A DNA stretch of 52,580 nucleotides, from NCBI GenBank assembly GCA_026710865.1, contig JAPOQG010000049.1, forward strand, positions 1 to 52,580, read 5' to 3'. This DNA is from Acidimicrobiaceae bacterium. GTDB taxonomy: Bacteria; Actinomycetota; Acidimicrobiia; Acidimicrobiales; Aldehydirespiratoraceae. The notes below the pieces were generated by a model. The model had not been told where the DNA came from, did no database searches, and was given only the letters and a program-made list of their open reading frames with translations. Both the position numbers and the translations under genes were made by a program. Below, piece after piece: positions 24,607 to 34,606 of the stretch (position 1 is the first letter of the stretch; each line of letters starts with the position of its first letter).

Positions 24607-26700
24607 TCAGTCGGCCAGGACCCGGGCCACGTCGTCCATCAGCGGCAGGCCGCCCGGCGGGCCCAGCACGGTGATCTGGTCGTCGGCCTCCAGCACCAGG
24701 CCGGCCTCGGCCCGCAGCACCCGGCCCTCGCGGCTCACCGCCTCCAGGAAGAAGCCGCTGTCGATGCTCAGCGCGTCCACCCGGCGGCCGATCAGCGCCG
24801 CGGTCGACAGCTCCGGCAGCAGCGGGTACTGGCCGATCGACAGGTCCGGCAGCAGGGCCTCCTTCACCTCGGCCTCATACGCGGCCTCGGCCACCGCCTC
24901 AGCCCGGTCCGAGTGCAGGTAGGCGGCCAGCTCGCCGGCCAGGCGCAGCACCCGGCCCGGCTCCGCACTGCACCCGGCCAGGAAGAACAGCGCCTTCACC
25001 TGCTCGTCCCGGCCGCCCCAGGCCGCCGGGATGCGGATGCCGCCCGCGGCCCGCACGATCACCAGGTAGTCGTCGTCGGTGTCGAAGAAGGCCACCGGCG
25101 TGGCGGTGGGATGCAGCTCCGAGGGCTGGATCCACAGCGACCCCGACTCCAGGAACCGGTCGGTCACCGTGGCCACGTCCACGCTCGTCTGGGTCGACAG
25201 GACCTCGGAGGCTCGCACCGCAGCCTCGTTGATGTCGGTGCCCTGGGGGATGCTCACCACCGCGGCCCGGGCGATCAGCCCCGGGTACTCGTCGCCGGCC
25301 CGCACGCCGTGGCTCTGCACTGCGGCGCTCAGCTCGCGGTCGAGGCCCCGGTCCACCAGCTTCCCCCAACGCTCGAACACGTGGTAGATGGCGCCGCCGT
25401 GCAGCGAGCGGGTGCGCCCGTAGAACAGGTAGCCGGCCACCCCCAGCACCACCGACGCCCCGGTCAGCAGCAGCGCCACCGCTCCCAGCTCGACGATCAG
25501 GTACACGTCGATGACGATCCCGGCCAGCTGCAGGTAGGGGAACAGCGGAGCGGTGAACCCCGGCGCGTAGGAGGCGATGCGCGACGCCCGCAGCACCAGC
25601 ACCGCCGAGTTCACCAGCGCCAGCGTCAGCAGCACGAAGGCGCTGGCCACCTTGGCGATGGCGGCCACATCCAGGGCCAGGACGACCACGGCCATCCCCG
25701 CCCCGGTGAGCGCCACCCCCCAGGCCGGGGTGTTGAACCGGTTGAGCCGGCCGAGCCTCTCGCCCACCAGCCGGTCCCGGCTCATGGCCAGCGGGTAGCG
25801 GGCCGCGGCCAGGAGCCCGGCGTTGGTGGCCGACGAGAAGGCGGCCAGCGCGGCCATCACCACCAGCACCGCGCCCGCGGTGGGCAGCACCTCCTCCGCG
25901 GCGGTGTAGATCGGGGCCAGGTCGTCGTGCAGCTGCGACGGCGGCACCACCGCCACCGCCACCAGCACCCCCAGGGTGTACAGGGCGGTGCTCACCAGCA
26001 GCGACAGCGCCATCCCCAAGGGGATGTTGCGGGACGGGTCGTTGATCTCCTCGGCCGCGCTGGCCACCTTGGTGAGACCTCCGTAGGACACGAACACGAG
26101 CCCGATCACGCTGACCAGCCCGCCCACCCCGTCGGCGAAGAACGGATCCAGCGCACCGCCGCCCCCCGAGCCCGCCTGGCCGAGTCCGGCCACGACGAAC
26201 CAGCCCATCACGGCCAGCACGAAGCCCACCAGCAGAAGCTGCACCAGGGCGCTGGCCCGGGTGCCCAGGATGTTGACGACGGTGAAGCCCGCGATCAGCA
26301 CCACCGCCAGCGGCTTGGCCGGCACGTCGAGGACGATGTTGAGGTAGGCGCTCATGCCGACCAGCGCGAAGGCGTCCTTGAGCACCAGCGACAGCCAGGT
26401 GGCCATTCCCGAGACGGTCCCCACCGCCGGCCCGTAGGCCCGCACCAGGAAGTAGTAGGCGCCCCCGGCCCGGGGCATGGCGGTGGACAGCTCGGCCACG
26501 CTCAACATGGCGGGCACGGCCACCACCCCGGCCAGCGCGTAGGCCAGCACCGCGCTGGGCCCGGCCTCGGCCGCGGCCAGCCCCGGCAGCAGGAACAGGC
26601 CCGAGCTGAGCATCGCGCCGGTGCTCAGGACGAACACATGGCGAAGCCCCAGCGAGCGGGCCAGCCCGCCGGCCGGCCCGCCTGCGCCGCGCTCGTTCAC
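24607..26700 (-). CDS. APC-family amino-acid permease with C-terminal cytoplasmic regulatory domain
   Basis: A 697-residue protein. Residues about 15-440 contain around twelve hydrophobic segments with the APC signatures LSTGAMLSSGLFLLPG (unwound helix 1) and ELSTAMPRAGGAYYF. About 440-697 are soluble: a universal-stress-like middle (AAVVSIPQGTDINEAAVRASEVL) and a final TrkA-C-like segment (GRVLRAEAGLVLEADDQITVLG), which in related transporters binds nucleotides or gates activity. Start ATG/GTG region at 26700. Substrate not inferable. It is divergent from the glutamate-synthase-like gene across a 445-base gap. Confidence 0.85.
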   Translation of the reverse strand: MNERGAGGPAGGLARSLGLRHVFVLSTGAMLSSGLFLLPGLAAAEAGPSAVLAYALAGVVAVPAMLSVAELSTAMPRAGGAYYFLVRAYGPAVGTVSGMATWLSLVLKDAFALVGMSAYLNIVLDVPAKPLAVVLIAGFTVVNILGTRASALVQLLLVGFVLAVMGWFVVAGLGQAGSGGGGALDPFFADGVGGLVSVIGLVFVSYGGLTKVASAAEEINDPSRNIPLGMALSLLVSTALYTLGVLVAVAVVPPSQLHDDLAPIYTAAEEVLPTAGAVLVVMAALAAFSSATNAGLLAAARYPLAMSRDRLVGERLGRLNRFNTPAWGVALTGAGMAVVVLALDVAAIAKVASAFVLLTLALVNSAVLVLRASRIASYAPGFTAPLFPYLQLAGIVIDVYLIVELGAVALLLTGASVVLGVAGYLFYGRTRSLHGGAIYHVFERWGKLVDRGLDRELSAAVQSHGVRAGDEYPGLIARAAVVSIPQGTDINEAAVRASEVLSTQTSVDVATVTDRFLESGSLWIQPSELHPTATPVAFFDTDDDYLVIVRAAGGIRIPAAWGGRDEQVKALFFLAGCSAEPGRVLRLAGELAAYLHSDRAEAVAEAAYEAEVKEALLPDLSIGQYPLLPELSTAALIGRRVDALSIDSGFFLEAVSREGRVLRAEAGLVLEADDQITVLGPPGGLPLMDDVARVLAD

Positions 26701-27145
26701 GTACCTCTCGCGGGACCGGCCATCTCCAAACCTAACCCGGCCGGCGGCAGCCGCTCAAACACCACCGGCGCGACCTGCTGCGGGACACTTCATCAACGGC
26801 ATCGACTCCAACCCGGCCACCGGAAGCCGCTCGACCACCACCCGCGCCAAGGCCGGGCCCGCACCGGTCTGCGGCAACAGAACGCATCGGAACCGACGGC
26901 GGGATTGCCTTCAGCGCGCTCGCAGCCGGGCTCGCTGCGGGCCTGGGCGAAGGAGTCCCACCTGGCACGCCCCACGAACACGCCCGTCGAGCACAGCCGC
27001 ATGGGTGGCGCCATCGTCCCAGCCCTGCTCGCCCCGGGCGCCCCGCGCTCAGTGAACGGGGACTCCCCGATCAATTCACCCAGCCCTGCCCGCCCCGGGC
27101 GCCCCGCCGTGGCGCGGGCCCGGTAGCGGGGCTGACGCCGCTAGC
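26701..27145. other. Intergenic region with a 29-bp direct repeat
   Basis: No gene seen. It separates two divergent genes and must hold both promoters. A 29-bp GC-rich sequence at 27,018-27,046 recurs at 27,079-27,107 with one mismatch (CCCAGCCCTGC then CCCGGGCGCCCCGC), 61 bases apart, the second copy ending about 40 bases before the GTG start at 27,146. Each copy has an internal CGCCCCGGGCG symmetry. Confidence 0.6.
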
Positions 27146-28678
27146 GTGCTGATTGTGAGTTGGTGGCTGTGGGCGCTGGCCGCGGTAGGCGCCGTGCTCA
27201 TCGTCACGACGGTCTACGACATGGCGCAGAAGCGCCACGCCATCCTGCGCAACTTCCCGATAATCGGCCATCTGCGCTACCTGCTGGAGTCGTTCGGCCC
27301 GGAGCTGCGCCAGTACATCGTCAGCGACAACGACGAGGAGCGGCCCTTCAACCGCAACCAGCGCCGCTGGGTGTACGCCACCGCCAAGCGGGAGAACCCG
27401 TACTTCGGGTTCGGCTCCGACAACCGGCTCGACGCCGACGGCTACGTCTTCTTCCGGCACTCGGCCTTCCCGGTCAGCTCCGACGTCGCCCACGGCGAGC
27501 TGCGGGCGGCCAAGGTGCTCGGAGCCTGGCGCAACCGGCCAAGGGCGTTCCGGCCCGCCTCGGTGGTGAACATCTCCGGCATGTCCTACGGCTCCCTGTC
27601 GGGTCCGGCGGTGGAGGCCCTCAACCGGGGCTCGGCCGTCGCCGGATGCCTGCACAACACCGGCGAGGGCGGGATCAGCGACTACCACCGCCACGGCGCC
27701 GACCTGGTGTTCCAGCTGGGCACGGGATACTTCGGCGCCCGCGACGCCGAAGGTCGCTTCTGCATGGACACCTTCCTGGCCAGCCTCGAGTCGGCCCCCG
27801 TCAAGGCGGTGGAGTTGAAGCTGAGCCAGGGAGCCAAGCCGGGCCTGGGCGGGGTGCTGCCCGCCGCCAAGGTCACGCCCGAGATCGCCGAGGCCCGGGG
27901 CGTGCCCGTGGGCGTCACCGTTCGCAGCCCCAACCACCACCCCGAGTTCGACGACGTGGCCGGCCTCGTCAGCTTCGTGGAGCGGATCGCCGAAGCCTCC
28001 GGGGTCCCGGTGGGCATCAAGTCGGCCGTCGGCGACCGCCGCTTCTGGGTGGAGCTCGCGCACCATATGTCCGACACCGGCCGGGGACCCGACTTCATCA
28101 CCGTCGACGGCGGCGAGGGCGGCACCGGCGCGGGACCGCTCACGTTCACCGACCACGTCTCGCTGCCCTTCCGGGTGGGCTTCTCGGAGGTCTACCAGGC
28201 CTTCGCGGAGGCCGACCTGCATGAGGCCGTCGTGTTCGCGGGCTCGGGCAAGCTCGGGCTGGCGCCCGACGCCATGGTGGCCATGGCCATGGGCGTCGAC
28301 CTGATCAGCGTCGGGCGGGAGGCGATGATGGCGGTCGGCTGCATCCAGGCCCAGCGCTGCCACAGCGGCCGCTGCCCGACCGGCGTGGCCACCCAGAGCA
28401 AGTGGCTGACCCGGGGGCTCGACCCGACCAGCAAGGCGGTGCGGGTGGCCAACTACGTGTCCGGGCTGCGCAACGAGTTGAGGATGCTGGCCGAGGCGAT
28501 GGGCGAGGAGCATCCGTCGCTGGTCGACCCGGCCGCGGTGGAGATGCGCATCCGCCGCGGAGAGCTGCTGCCGATTCTCGATGCCGTCGGCTACTCGGCC
28601 GCAGCCAAGGAGGCTCGCATCGCCCTGGGCGACGTGGCCCGGGAGGCCCGCATCTTCGCAGACTCGACGGGCTCGTAG
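27146..28678 (+). CDS. FMN-binding glutamate synthase-family protein
   Basis: A 510-residue protein related to the FMN/3Fe-4S half of the glutamate synthase large subunit, without the glutaminase domain. One N-terminal membrane helix (WWLWALAAVGAVLIVTTV) is followed by the family's typical QKRHAILRNFPIIGHLRYLLE. The barrel has NISGMSYGSLSGPAVEALN, VDGGEGGTGAGP (flavin phosphate loop) and the 3Fe-4S cluster motif C-x5-C-x4-C in CIQAQRCHSGRCPTG. Activity of these stand-alone proteins is not well defined; it may be ammonia-dependent glutamate synthesis or another 2-oxoacid/flavin reaction. The start is GTG 27146; GTG 27155 is an alternative. Its stop is two bases from the convergent UPF0182 gene. 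Confidence 0.87.
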   Translation: MLIVSWWLWALAAVGAVLIVTTVYDMAQKRHAILRNFPIIGHLRYLLESFGPELRQYIVSDNDEERPFNRNQRRWVYATAKRENPYFGFGSDNRLDADGYVFFRHSAFPVSSDVAHGELRAAKVLGAWRNRPRAFRPASVVNISGMSYGSLSGPAVEALNRGSAVAGCLHNTGEGGISDYHRHGADLVFQLGTGYFGARDAEGRFCMDTFLASLESAPVKAVELKLSQGAKPGLGGVLPAAKVTPEIAEARGVPVGVTVRSPNHHPEFDDVAGLVSFVERIAEASGVPVGIKSAVGDRRFWVELAHHMSDTGRGPDFITVDGGEGGTGAGPLTFTDHVSLPFRVGFSEVYQAFAEADLHEAVVFAGSGKLGLAPDAMVAMAMGVDLISVGREAMMAVGCIQAQRCHSGRCPTGVATQSKWLTRGLDPTSKAVRVANYVSGLRNELRMLAEAMGEEHPSLVDPAAVEMRIRRGELLPILDAVGYSAAAKEARIALGDVAREARIFADSTGS

Positions 28679-28680
28679 AG

Positions 28681-31593
28681 CTAGCTCTCGAGTTGCTGGA
28701 GCAGGCGGGCCAGGATCTCGTCCTGGCGGCGGCGCAGCTCGGCCAGCTCGTCGATCAGCTGCTGGGTCTCCGACGGGGTCAGCTCGCCCAGATCGACACC
28801 GGGCGTGCCCGAGACGGAGGGCGCGCCGTCACCGGTCGGATCGGCGAGGCCGGTGTCGCCCACCAGGGGCGCGTCGCCGTCGGTGACTATCGGGGGCAGC
28901 ACCACCCCTTCGAAGTCGACGCCCGGATAGAGCTTGCCGAGGGCCTCGCCCAGGGTCTTGCCCAGCGCGGTGCGATTGCCGACCGAGGCGATCACACCGG
29001 CAAGCAGCGGGATCTGGGTTCCCTGGGCCCGCACGTACATGGGACGCACGTACAGCACCGAGTCCTCGATGGGCAGCAGCAGCATGTCGCCGAAGTCGAC
29101 CTGCGAGCCCTGGTCGTTGAGCAGGGTCAACTCCCGGCTGATCTCAGGGTTGGTGGAGACGTTGGAGGCCACGATGGCCGGCCCCGGCGCCAGCAGGTTT
29201 GACATCTCGTAGGACACCAGCCGCGACGTGCCGTCGGAGCGGGTCTCGCCCACCATGAAGGCGGTCAGCTCCTTGCGGCTGTCGTCGTCGGAGGTGGGCA
29301 CGAACGAGCGCAGGGCCACGAACGACGCCTCCTCCTCGCCGGGGAGCTGGATCAGCGAGTAGTAGGCGGGCACGCGGCGCTCCCGGCTGGTCAGCAGACC
29401 CCGGTCCCCGACCACGGCCTCGGCGGTTCCGCCGGCCAGCACGCTGCGGCCCGGGTCCTGGGCCACCGCCCAGCGCTCGGTGCCGATGATCAGCGCCACG
29501 GGCTCCGACACCTGGTACGCCGCCCACATGTTGGTCTGCACGGTGAACAGGTCGGTCGGGAAGCGCAGATGGTCGCGCAGCCCGTCGGGCATCTCGGAGA
29601 AGTCGGTGAACAGGTCGGGGAAGGCCGACTGCCATGCCTCGATGATCGGGTCCCGCACCGGCATGACGTACAGCGTCACATCGCCGTCGTAGGCGTCGAC
29701 CACGGCCTTGACCGAGTTGCGGATGTAGTTGGCGCCCGAGCTGCCCAGTTCCGAGCCGATACCCAGACCGCTGACGTCGGCATGCTGGGAGTACGGGTAG
29801 CGGTCGGTGGTGGTGTAGGCGTCGAGCACGTAGTGGATACGGCCGTCGAAGACCACCGGGTAGGCGTCGGAGTCGAACTCCAGGAAGGGGGCGACGCTAT
29901 TGACCCGGTCCTGCGCGTCGCGGATGTAGATGATGCGGGTGTCGCTGCTCACGAAGTCGGAGATGAGCGGGTCGAGCTGCCCGAAGCGCAGCGCGAAGGC
30001 GCTCTGGCGCACGAACGACCCCATGCCGACGCCGCCCTCGCCGTCATAACGGAAGCTCTCCTCGTTGCCCTGGCCGTCCACGTAGTCGACCTCGTCGCGG
30101 GTGGCGCCCACCAGCGCGTAGCCCTCCAGATTCTCGCCGACGTATATCTGCGGCTCGTCGAGCGTCAAGCCGATGGCCGGGTCCACCTCGACGGGAAGGC
30201 CGCCGGTGATGAACACCGGGCTGCCCCGGACGTCGGTGACGTTGGCCCGGGCGACCGCGGCTCCGTAACCGTGGGTGATGGCCACGTGCCGGCGCTCCCA
30301 GGACCCCAGCTCGCCCAGGTTGAGCTCGCGGGCGGCCAGCACCACCTGGGTCAGCTCGCCGTCCACCTCGTAGCGGTCGACGTCGAGCACGTTCGAGAAG
30401 CGGTAGAAGTCGCGCTCGCCCTGGTCCTTCTCGAAGGTGTCGGTGAGGGTGAGCGGGTCGAGGATCCGGGCGTTCCGGACTGTCGCGGCCGCGGCGCGCA
30501 ACTGCGCAGGCGAGGGGTTCTCCGTGTAGTCGAACACTTCCAGGGACACATCGGCGTCGGGCACAAGCCCGTAGGCCGCTCGGGTGGCCTCGATGTTGCG
30601 GTCGGTGTAGACCGCCTCGCGGTCGGTGGTGTTGGGATCCACCTGGAACCGCTGCACGAACGCGGGGTACATGTTGCCCGCCACCAGCGCGGTGAAGGCC
30701 CACAGGACCACAGCCAGCACCGGCAGCACCCAGCCCCGGCGGCGCAGGTTCACCACCAGCAGGATCGCCGCGGCCAGCGAGATGAGCAGCAGCAGGTTGA
30801 GCGCGGGCAGCTTGGCCTTCACGTCGGTGTAGAGGGCGCCGTCGACCACGCCCCGGCCCGACACGGTCAGCTCGTAGCGGGACAGCCAGTAGTCGGCCGC
30901 CTTGACCAGCGCCAGCACAGCCAGGATGGCCGACAGGTGGACCTTCACCGACGGCAGCACCCGCTGCGCCCCGGGGGCGACCTGCAGCCTGATGCCGCCG
31001 TGGAGGTAGTGGCCGATGCCGACCACCACCAGCAGGATCATGATGGCGGCGAAGCCCCAGTTCACGAGGAACGACAGGAACGGGAGCCGGAAGACGTAGA
31101 AGCCGATGTCGGTGTTGAACAGCGGATCGGCTATCCCGAAGTCCTTGCGGTTGACGAAGAGCAGCCACTCCTCCCACTGGCTCGACACGCCCGACGCGGC
31201 CAGCAGCGAGAACAGCACCGACACCGCCAGGCGCACCAGCCGGGTGCGGCCCGACACCATGCCGTGGTAGCGGCTGAGGAGCTCCTCCTCGGGTCCGGGC
31301 GGGCGCACCTTGGGCGCGAGCCGCTCCACGATCGTCAGGTTGATCCAGATCAGGATGAAGAACGCGACCGCGAAGATCAGGAACAGTGCGACCTTGGCCA
31401 GCAGGACCCGCCCCCACACATCGGTCCGGTCGAGCGAGTCGAACCACAGGTAGTCGGTGTAGAAGCGGGCGATCCCCCGCAGCGACAGCAGCAGGACCAA
31501 CAGGCCGCCGGCTACCAGCAGCGCGACGATTCGGACTCTTCTATTGCCGAAACGCGGTCGGCCGCCGGAGGGAGGGGTTGAAACTGTGCGCAC
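28681..31593 (-). CDS. UPF0182 (COG1615) large membrane protein
   Basis: A 970-residue actinobacterial membrane protein of unknown role. The N-terminal third has seven hydrophobic helices (starting VRIVALLVAGGLLVLLLSL and ending around VLAVVLWAFTALVAGNMYPAF). A long extracytoplasmic region of about 600 residues follows, with family motifs such as NIEATRAAYGL and YTTTDRYPYSQ. The C-terminus is acidic and proline-rich with a coiled segment (QQLIDELAELRRRQDEILARLL). The start is GTG 31593, with a weak ribosome site, only six bases after the stop of the DivIVA-like gene, so the two are likely cotranscribed and coupled. Confidence 0.9.
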   Translation of the reverse strand: MRTVSTPPSGGRPRFGNRRVRIVALLVAGGLLVLLLSLRGIARFYTDYLWFDSLDRTDVWGRVLLAKVALFLIFAVAFFILIWINLTIVERLAPKVRPPGPEEELLSRYHGMVSGRTRLVRLAVSVLFSLLAASGVSSQWEEWLLFVNRKDFGIADPLFNTDIGFYVFRLPFLSFLVNWGFAAIMILLVVVGIGHYLHGGIRLQVAPGAQRVLPSVKVHLSAILAVLALVKAADYWLSRYELTVSGRGVVDGALYTDVKAKLPALNLLLLISLAAAILLVVNLRRRGWVLPVLAVVLWAFTALVAGNMYPAFVQRFQVDPNTTDREAVYTDRNIEATRAAYGLVPDADVSLEVFDYTENPSPAQLRAAAATVRNARILDPLTLTDTFEKDQGERDFYRFSNVLDVDRYEVDGELTQVVLAARELNLGELGSWERRHVAITHGYGAAVARANVTDVRGSPVFITGGLPVEVDPAIGLTLDEPQIYVGENLEGYALVGATRDEVDYVDGQGNEESFRYDGEGGVGMGSFVRQSAFALRFGQLDPLISDFVSSDTRIIYIRDAQDRVNSVAPFLEFDSDAYPVVFDGRIHYVLDAYTTTDRYPYSQHADVSGLGIGSELGSSGANYIRNSVKAVVDAYDGDVTLYVMPVRDPIIEAWQSAFPDLFTDFSEMPDGLRDHLRFPTDLFTVQTNMWAAYQVSEPVALIIGTERWAVAQDPGRSVLAGGTAEAVVGDRGLLTSRERRVPAYYSLIQLPGEEEASFVALRSFVPTSDDDSRKELTAFMVGETRSDGTSRLVSYEMSNLLAPGPAIVASNVSTNPEISRELTLLNDQGSQVDFGDMLLLPIEDSVLYVRPMYVRAQGTQIPLLAGVIASVGNRTALGKTLGEALGKLYPGVDFEGVVLPPIVTDGDAPLVGDTGLADPTGDGAPSVSGTPGVDLGELTPSETQQLIDELAELRRRQDEILARLLQQLES

Positions 31594-31599
31594 CGCCGA

Positions 31600-33246
31600 T
31601 CACGATACCGTCTCTGGCCAGCTAGCGGATAGGGCGGCTTCCGCAGCGGCCTCGGACCGGCGTGATCGCGACTCCCTGTAGATGGCCCGCACCGCCCGGG
31701 CGAGCTCGTCGGGGTCGTCGGTGCCCTCGACCAGATCGTTCAGGCGGGCCCGCACCGGCTCGACCAGAACCGACATGATCGCCGCGGTGGCCGCCTTCAT
31801 GTCGATGTCGTCGATACTGACGTCGATATCGGACGCGAAGTCCTGCAGCGGCTCGACGATGGCACGCCTGTAGGGGCCGGCGTCGGCGGAGAGGACATTG
31901 CGGGCGGCTCGGGACCCGCCGCGGCGGACCGCGTCCAGCAGCTCGCCCTGCTCGTCCACGACCAGCCGCTTGAGTCTGCGGGCGATTCCGCCCACGGCGA
32001 CGGCTCGGGCCGCGCCGACAAGGTCATCGGGCCCGGCGCCCTCGCCCGGTGCCGCGCCGAACGGCGGCTGTGCCGCCGATCCCTCGTCGGCGGCCGCATC
32101 GGACGGCGGCTCCGTCACGGGCTGGCTCGTGATCGACCGCAGGCGGGCGAATATCGCTCCCGCGTCCGCAGCGGCCTCAGGGGCTGCCTCGGGCTCCGCA
32201 GCCGGCTGCGGCTCGACTCCCAACTCCGGCTGGGGCATGGCACCGGGTGCGCCGTCGGACTCGAACCGGGGCTCGGCCTCCACGTCGTAGAGGCCGACCG
32301 CAGCGCGCTGCGACGGCTCCCGCGGCTTGTCCTTGTAGCCGACGATCTCCACATAGTCGCTGCGCCCGAAGTCAACGACCTCGTCGCCAGTGCGGGGAGC
32401 CTCTTCCTCCAGCTCATCCAGCTCCTCGAGTTCAGCCGGCGCGGCGGTCTCGACACTGCCGGCGTCAGCGGTCCGGACTTCAACGTCGGGATCCTCCGCG
32501 GGTTCCGAGGCGTCGGCGGCCTCATCCTCGCCGTCGGAGACGACCTCTTCGGGCTCTTCATCCGGGGGCAGCTCCGCAGCGCGGGCAGCCCGGATCTCCG
32601 CCTCCATCTCGCCGACGGTGGCCTCGGCCTCGGCCGCTACCAGCAGTCCTGCCCTCGCGGCGGCGGCCTCGGCTTGAGGACCCGCCTGCACGAAGTCCGC
32701 GATCCAACCGTCCAGCCCCTCGCGGCAGATCGACACCGCCTCCAGCAGGCGGTCTCGAATGACTCGGAGCTGGGTCACCTCGACCCGATGCGCATGGCGC
32801 TTGAAGGCCAAGTCCGAGAGGATCCGCTCCCTCACGTCGCGGGCCTCGGCCACGAGCTCACGGCCCTGCTCGCGGCTCTCCTCCACGATGGCGGCCGCGG
32901 CCGTCCTGGCGTCCGCGGTGATCTCCTCGCCCTGAGCATCGGCCCGCTCCAACCTCTCACGAGCCGCATCCCGGGCCGCCTGCAACACACGGGCCGCCTC
33001 GTCGCCCAGGGCCTCCACCACATGGGCCATCTCGATCTTCTCCGCCGGGGTTGACTCGAGCTCGACGATGCGCTGCTGGAGCGAGTCGACCAGACCATGG
33101 AGACGGCGAAGCTCCGACGCGGCCTCACGCAGCCGTCTGCGTACGGATTCCGGCTCGAAGCCGCGGCGGACGGTTCCAAAATCGGCGCGCTCGAGTTCCT
33201 CGGGGACGAGCCCGTCCACCGGATCCGATGCGTCGCCGTTTGCCAT
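31600..33246 (-). CDS. DivIVA-like coiled-coil protein
   Basis: 548 residues. The first about 60 residues (ELERADFGTVRRGFEPESVRRRLREAASELRRL) match the DivIVA N-terminal motif, in which a short loop precedes a coiled coil; long coiled coils run to about residue 215. Residues about 220-400 are a low-complexity, acidic, Ala/Glu/Pro-rich linker. The last 150 residues are helical and unrecognised. ATG 33246 is chosen for GGAGGAG immediately upstream; the frame is open to 33300. DivIVA proteins mark poles or septa and recruit wall-synthesis partners. Coupling with the UPF0182 membrane gene downstream suggests envelope or division work, but that is inference. Confidence 0.7.
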   Translation of the reverse strand: MANGDASDPVDGLVPEELERADFGTVRRGFEPESVRRRLREAASELRRLHGLVDSLQQRIVELESTPAEKIEMAHVVEALGDEAARVLQAARDAARERLERADAQGEEITADARTAAAAIVEESREQGRELVAEARDVRERILSDLAFKRHAHRVEVTQLRVIRDRLLEAVSICREGLDGWIADFVQAGPQAEAAAARAGLLVAAEAEATVGEMEAEIRAARAAELPPDEEPEEVVSDGEDEAADASEPAEDPDVEVRTADAGSVETAAPAELEELDELEEEAPRTGDEVVDFGRSDYVEIVGYKDKPREPSQRAAVGLYDVEAEPRFESDGAPGAMPQPELGVEPQPAAEPEAAPEAAADAGAIFARLRSITSQPVTEPPSDAAADEGSAAQPPFGAAPGEGAGPDDLVGAARAVAVGGIARRLKRLVVDEQGELLDAVRRGGSRAARNVLSADAGPYRRAIVEPLQDFASDIDVSIDDIDMKAATAAIMSVLVEPVRARLNDLVEGTDDPDELARAVRAIYRESRSRRSEAAAEAALSASWPETVS

Positions 33247-33354
33247 GGCTCCTCCGACGCGGCCCCCACCGCGTGAGCCGCGGACGGGACCAATCCTCAT
33301 GATCGTACGCCGAGCAGCCCTCCTGAACGACTATCCCGGCCGAGCGGGCCCGGC

Positions 33355-34548
33355 TCAGCCGTACAGGAGTCCTACGGGATCGCCTCCCTGGGCGGCCAAC
33401 GCCTCCAGCGCGTCGTCGAGGTTCTCGACCCCCACCACGGGGACGTCGCCCGCACCTGATCGAGCCTCGTCCACCAGAGCTGCCGGCACCATGATGATCT
33501 CGGCGCCCGCGTTCCGAGCCGCCACCGACTTCTGGGCCACCCCACCCACATCCCCGACCGAGCCGTCCAGGCGGATCGAGCCGGTGACCGCTACCCGCTT
33601 GCCCCCCGTCAGCTCGCCCGGTGTGAGCACGTCGAGCACCAGCAGGGTGAAGGCCAGACCGGCGGAGGGGCCTCCCACGTTGCCGGAGCTGATGTCGATC
33701 TCGAACGGGAGCGGGGACCGCTGGACCCGCTCGGTCACGCCGCTCACCCCGATGTAGGCCCCGCCGCTGTCGGGATGGGTGCCGAGCGTCACCCCGACGT
33801 CACGCCGCTCGCGGGTCTCGGAGTCCTCCACCGTGATGGTCGCCGTCGTTCCCGGATCCAGGCCGCCCAGCACCGCCAGCAGCGACGCGACGGTGGTCAC
33901 CGGCAGGCCGTCTATCGACAGGATCACGTCGGAGCTCGACAGCAGGCCGTCGGCAGGACCGCCCGCGACCGCCTCCACGAACAGCACGCCGGTGAAGTCC
34001 GCAGCGTGAACGCCGAGACGCTCCAGCGCCACGATCGTGGCCGTGTCCTTGGCGCTGCTCATCAAGTGCCGGTTGAGGTCGCGCTGCTCCTGGTTGGACC
34101 GGTCGCCGAACACCGACTCGCGGCTGCGCAACTCGACCGAGTCGTCGACCGCGGACCTGATCCAGTCGACGACGGTCAGCTCGTTGTCGATCGACACGGT
34201 GAGCAGCAGGATCTCTCCGCTGGACTCGTAGATGTCGATGCCGTCGGCTTCGATGCGGTTCGATGTGGTGAGGGCGGCGCCGGGCAGGAAGGCCACCGCC
34301 TCGGAGTCGACCACCGAGTGGCCGGGAATCACGCGCCCGGCCCACTGGGCCGGCACGAAGAAGGACGCGGCCGAGGCCGCCACCACCAGGACGAAGACCG
34401 CGCCCAGCAGCCACCACAGCCGGCGCCGGGGCCTGCGACGGCCGAACCGGCGCGTGGACCGCGTGGACCGGGATGGGGGCGCCGGAGTGCTCGGGGGGTT
34501 CGAGTCCGGCGCCGGGGAAGTCGGCGGTGGGGAAGCTAGCGTGGCCAA
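33355..34548 (-). CDS. Membrane-anchored PDZ-Lon (S16) protease, YlbL-type
   Basis: 397 residues: a disordered Pro/Ser/Arg-rich cytoplasmic start, one membrane helix at 44-65 (LWWLLGAVFVLVVAASAASFF), an external region, a PDZ domain at about 185-255 (GVLFVEAVAGGPADGLL, DVILSIDGLPV) and a Lon-type proteolytic domain at about 275-390. The catalytic dyad is Ser295 (GGPSAG) and Lys340 (VAQKSVAARNAG). Orthologues in Gram-positives (YlbL) process envelope proteins. The start is TTG 34548; an in-frame TGA seven codons upstream rules out a longer form, and no ATG/GTG precedes the membrane helix. Confidence 0.88.
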   Translation of the reverse strand: MATLASPPPTSPAPDSNPPSTPAPPSRSTRSTRRFGRRRPRRRLWWLLGAVFVLVVAASAASFFVPAQWAGRVIPGHSVVDSEAVAFLPGAALTTSNRIEADGIDIYESSGEILLLTVSIDNELTVVDWIRSAVDDSVELRSRESVFGDRSNQEQRDLNRHLMSSAKDTATIVALERLGVHAADFTGVLFVEAVAGGPADGLLSSSDVILSIDGLPVTTVASLLAVLGGLDPGTTATITVEDSETRERRDVGVTLGTHPDSGGAYIGVSGVTERVQRSPLPFEIDISSGNVGGPSAGLAFTLLVLDVLTPGELTGGKRVAVTGSIRLDGSVGDVGGVAQKSVAARNAGAEIIMVPAALVDEARSGAGDVPVVGVENLDDALEALAAQGGDPVGLLYG

Positions 34549-34606
34549 CCGTCCAGTCGTCTTCGCTCAGGCGCCCTGGCGAGGCGCCGGACACCAAGGT
34601 ATCCCC

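Noticed and set aside
24913..27126. Very long open frame on the plus strand (737 codons)
   Set aside because: It lies antisense to the APC permease, and its translation is a His/Gln/Arg-rich low-complexity string, typical of a GC-rich shadow frame.
29569..31581. Open frame of 670 codons on the plus strand
   Set aside because: Antisense to the UPF0182 gene, with no family motifs; the opposite strand has seven membrane helices and conserved sequence.
34232..34606. Longer N-terminus for the small membrane protein at 34,607
   Set aside because: The extra codons are antisense to the PDZ-Lon protease gene and low complexity; ATG 34607 has its own ribosome site.
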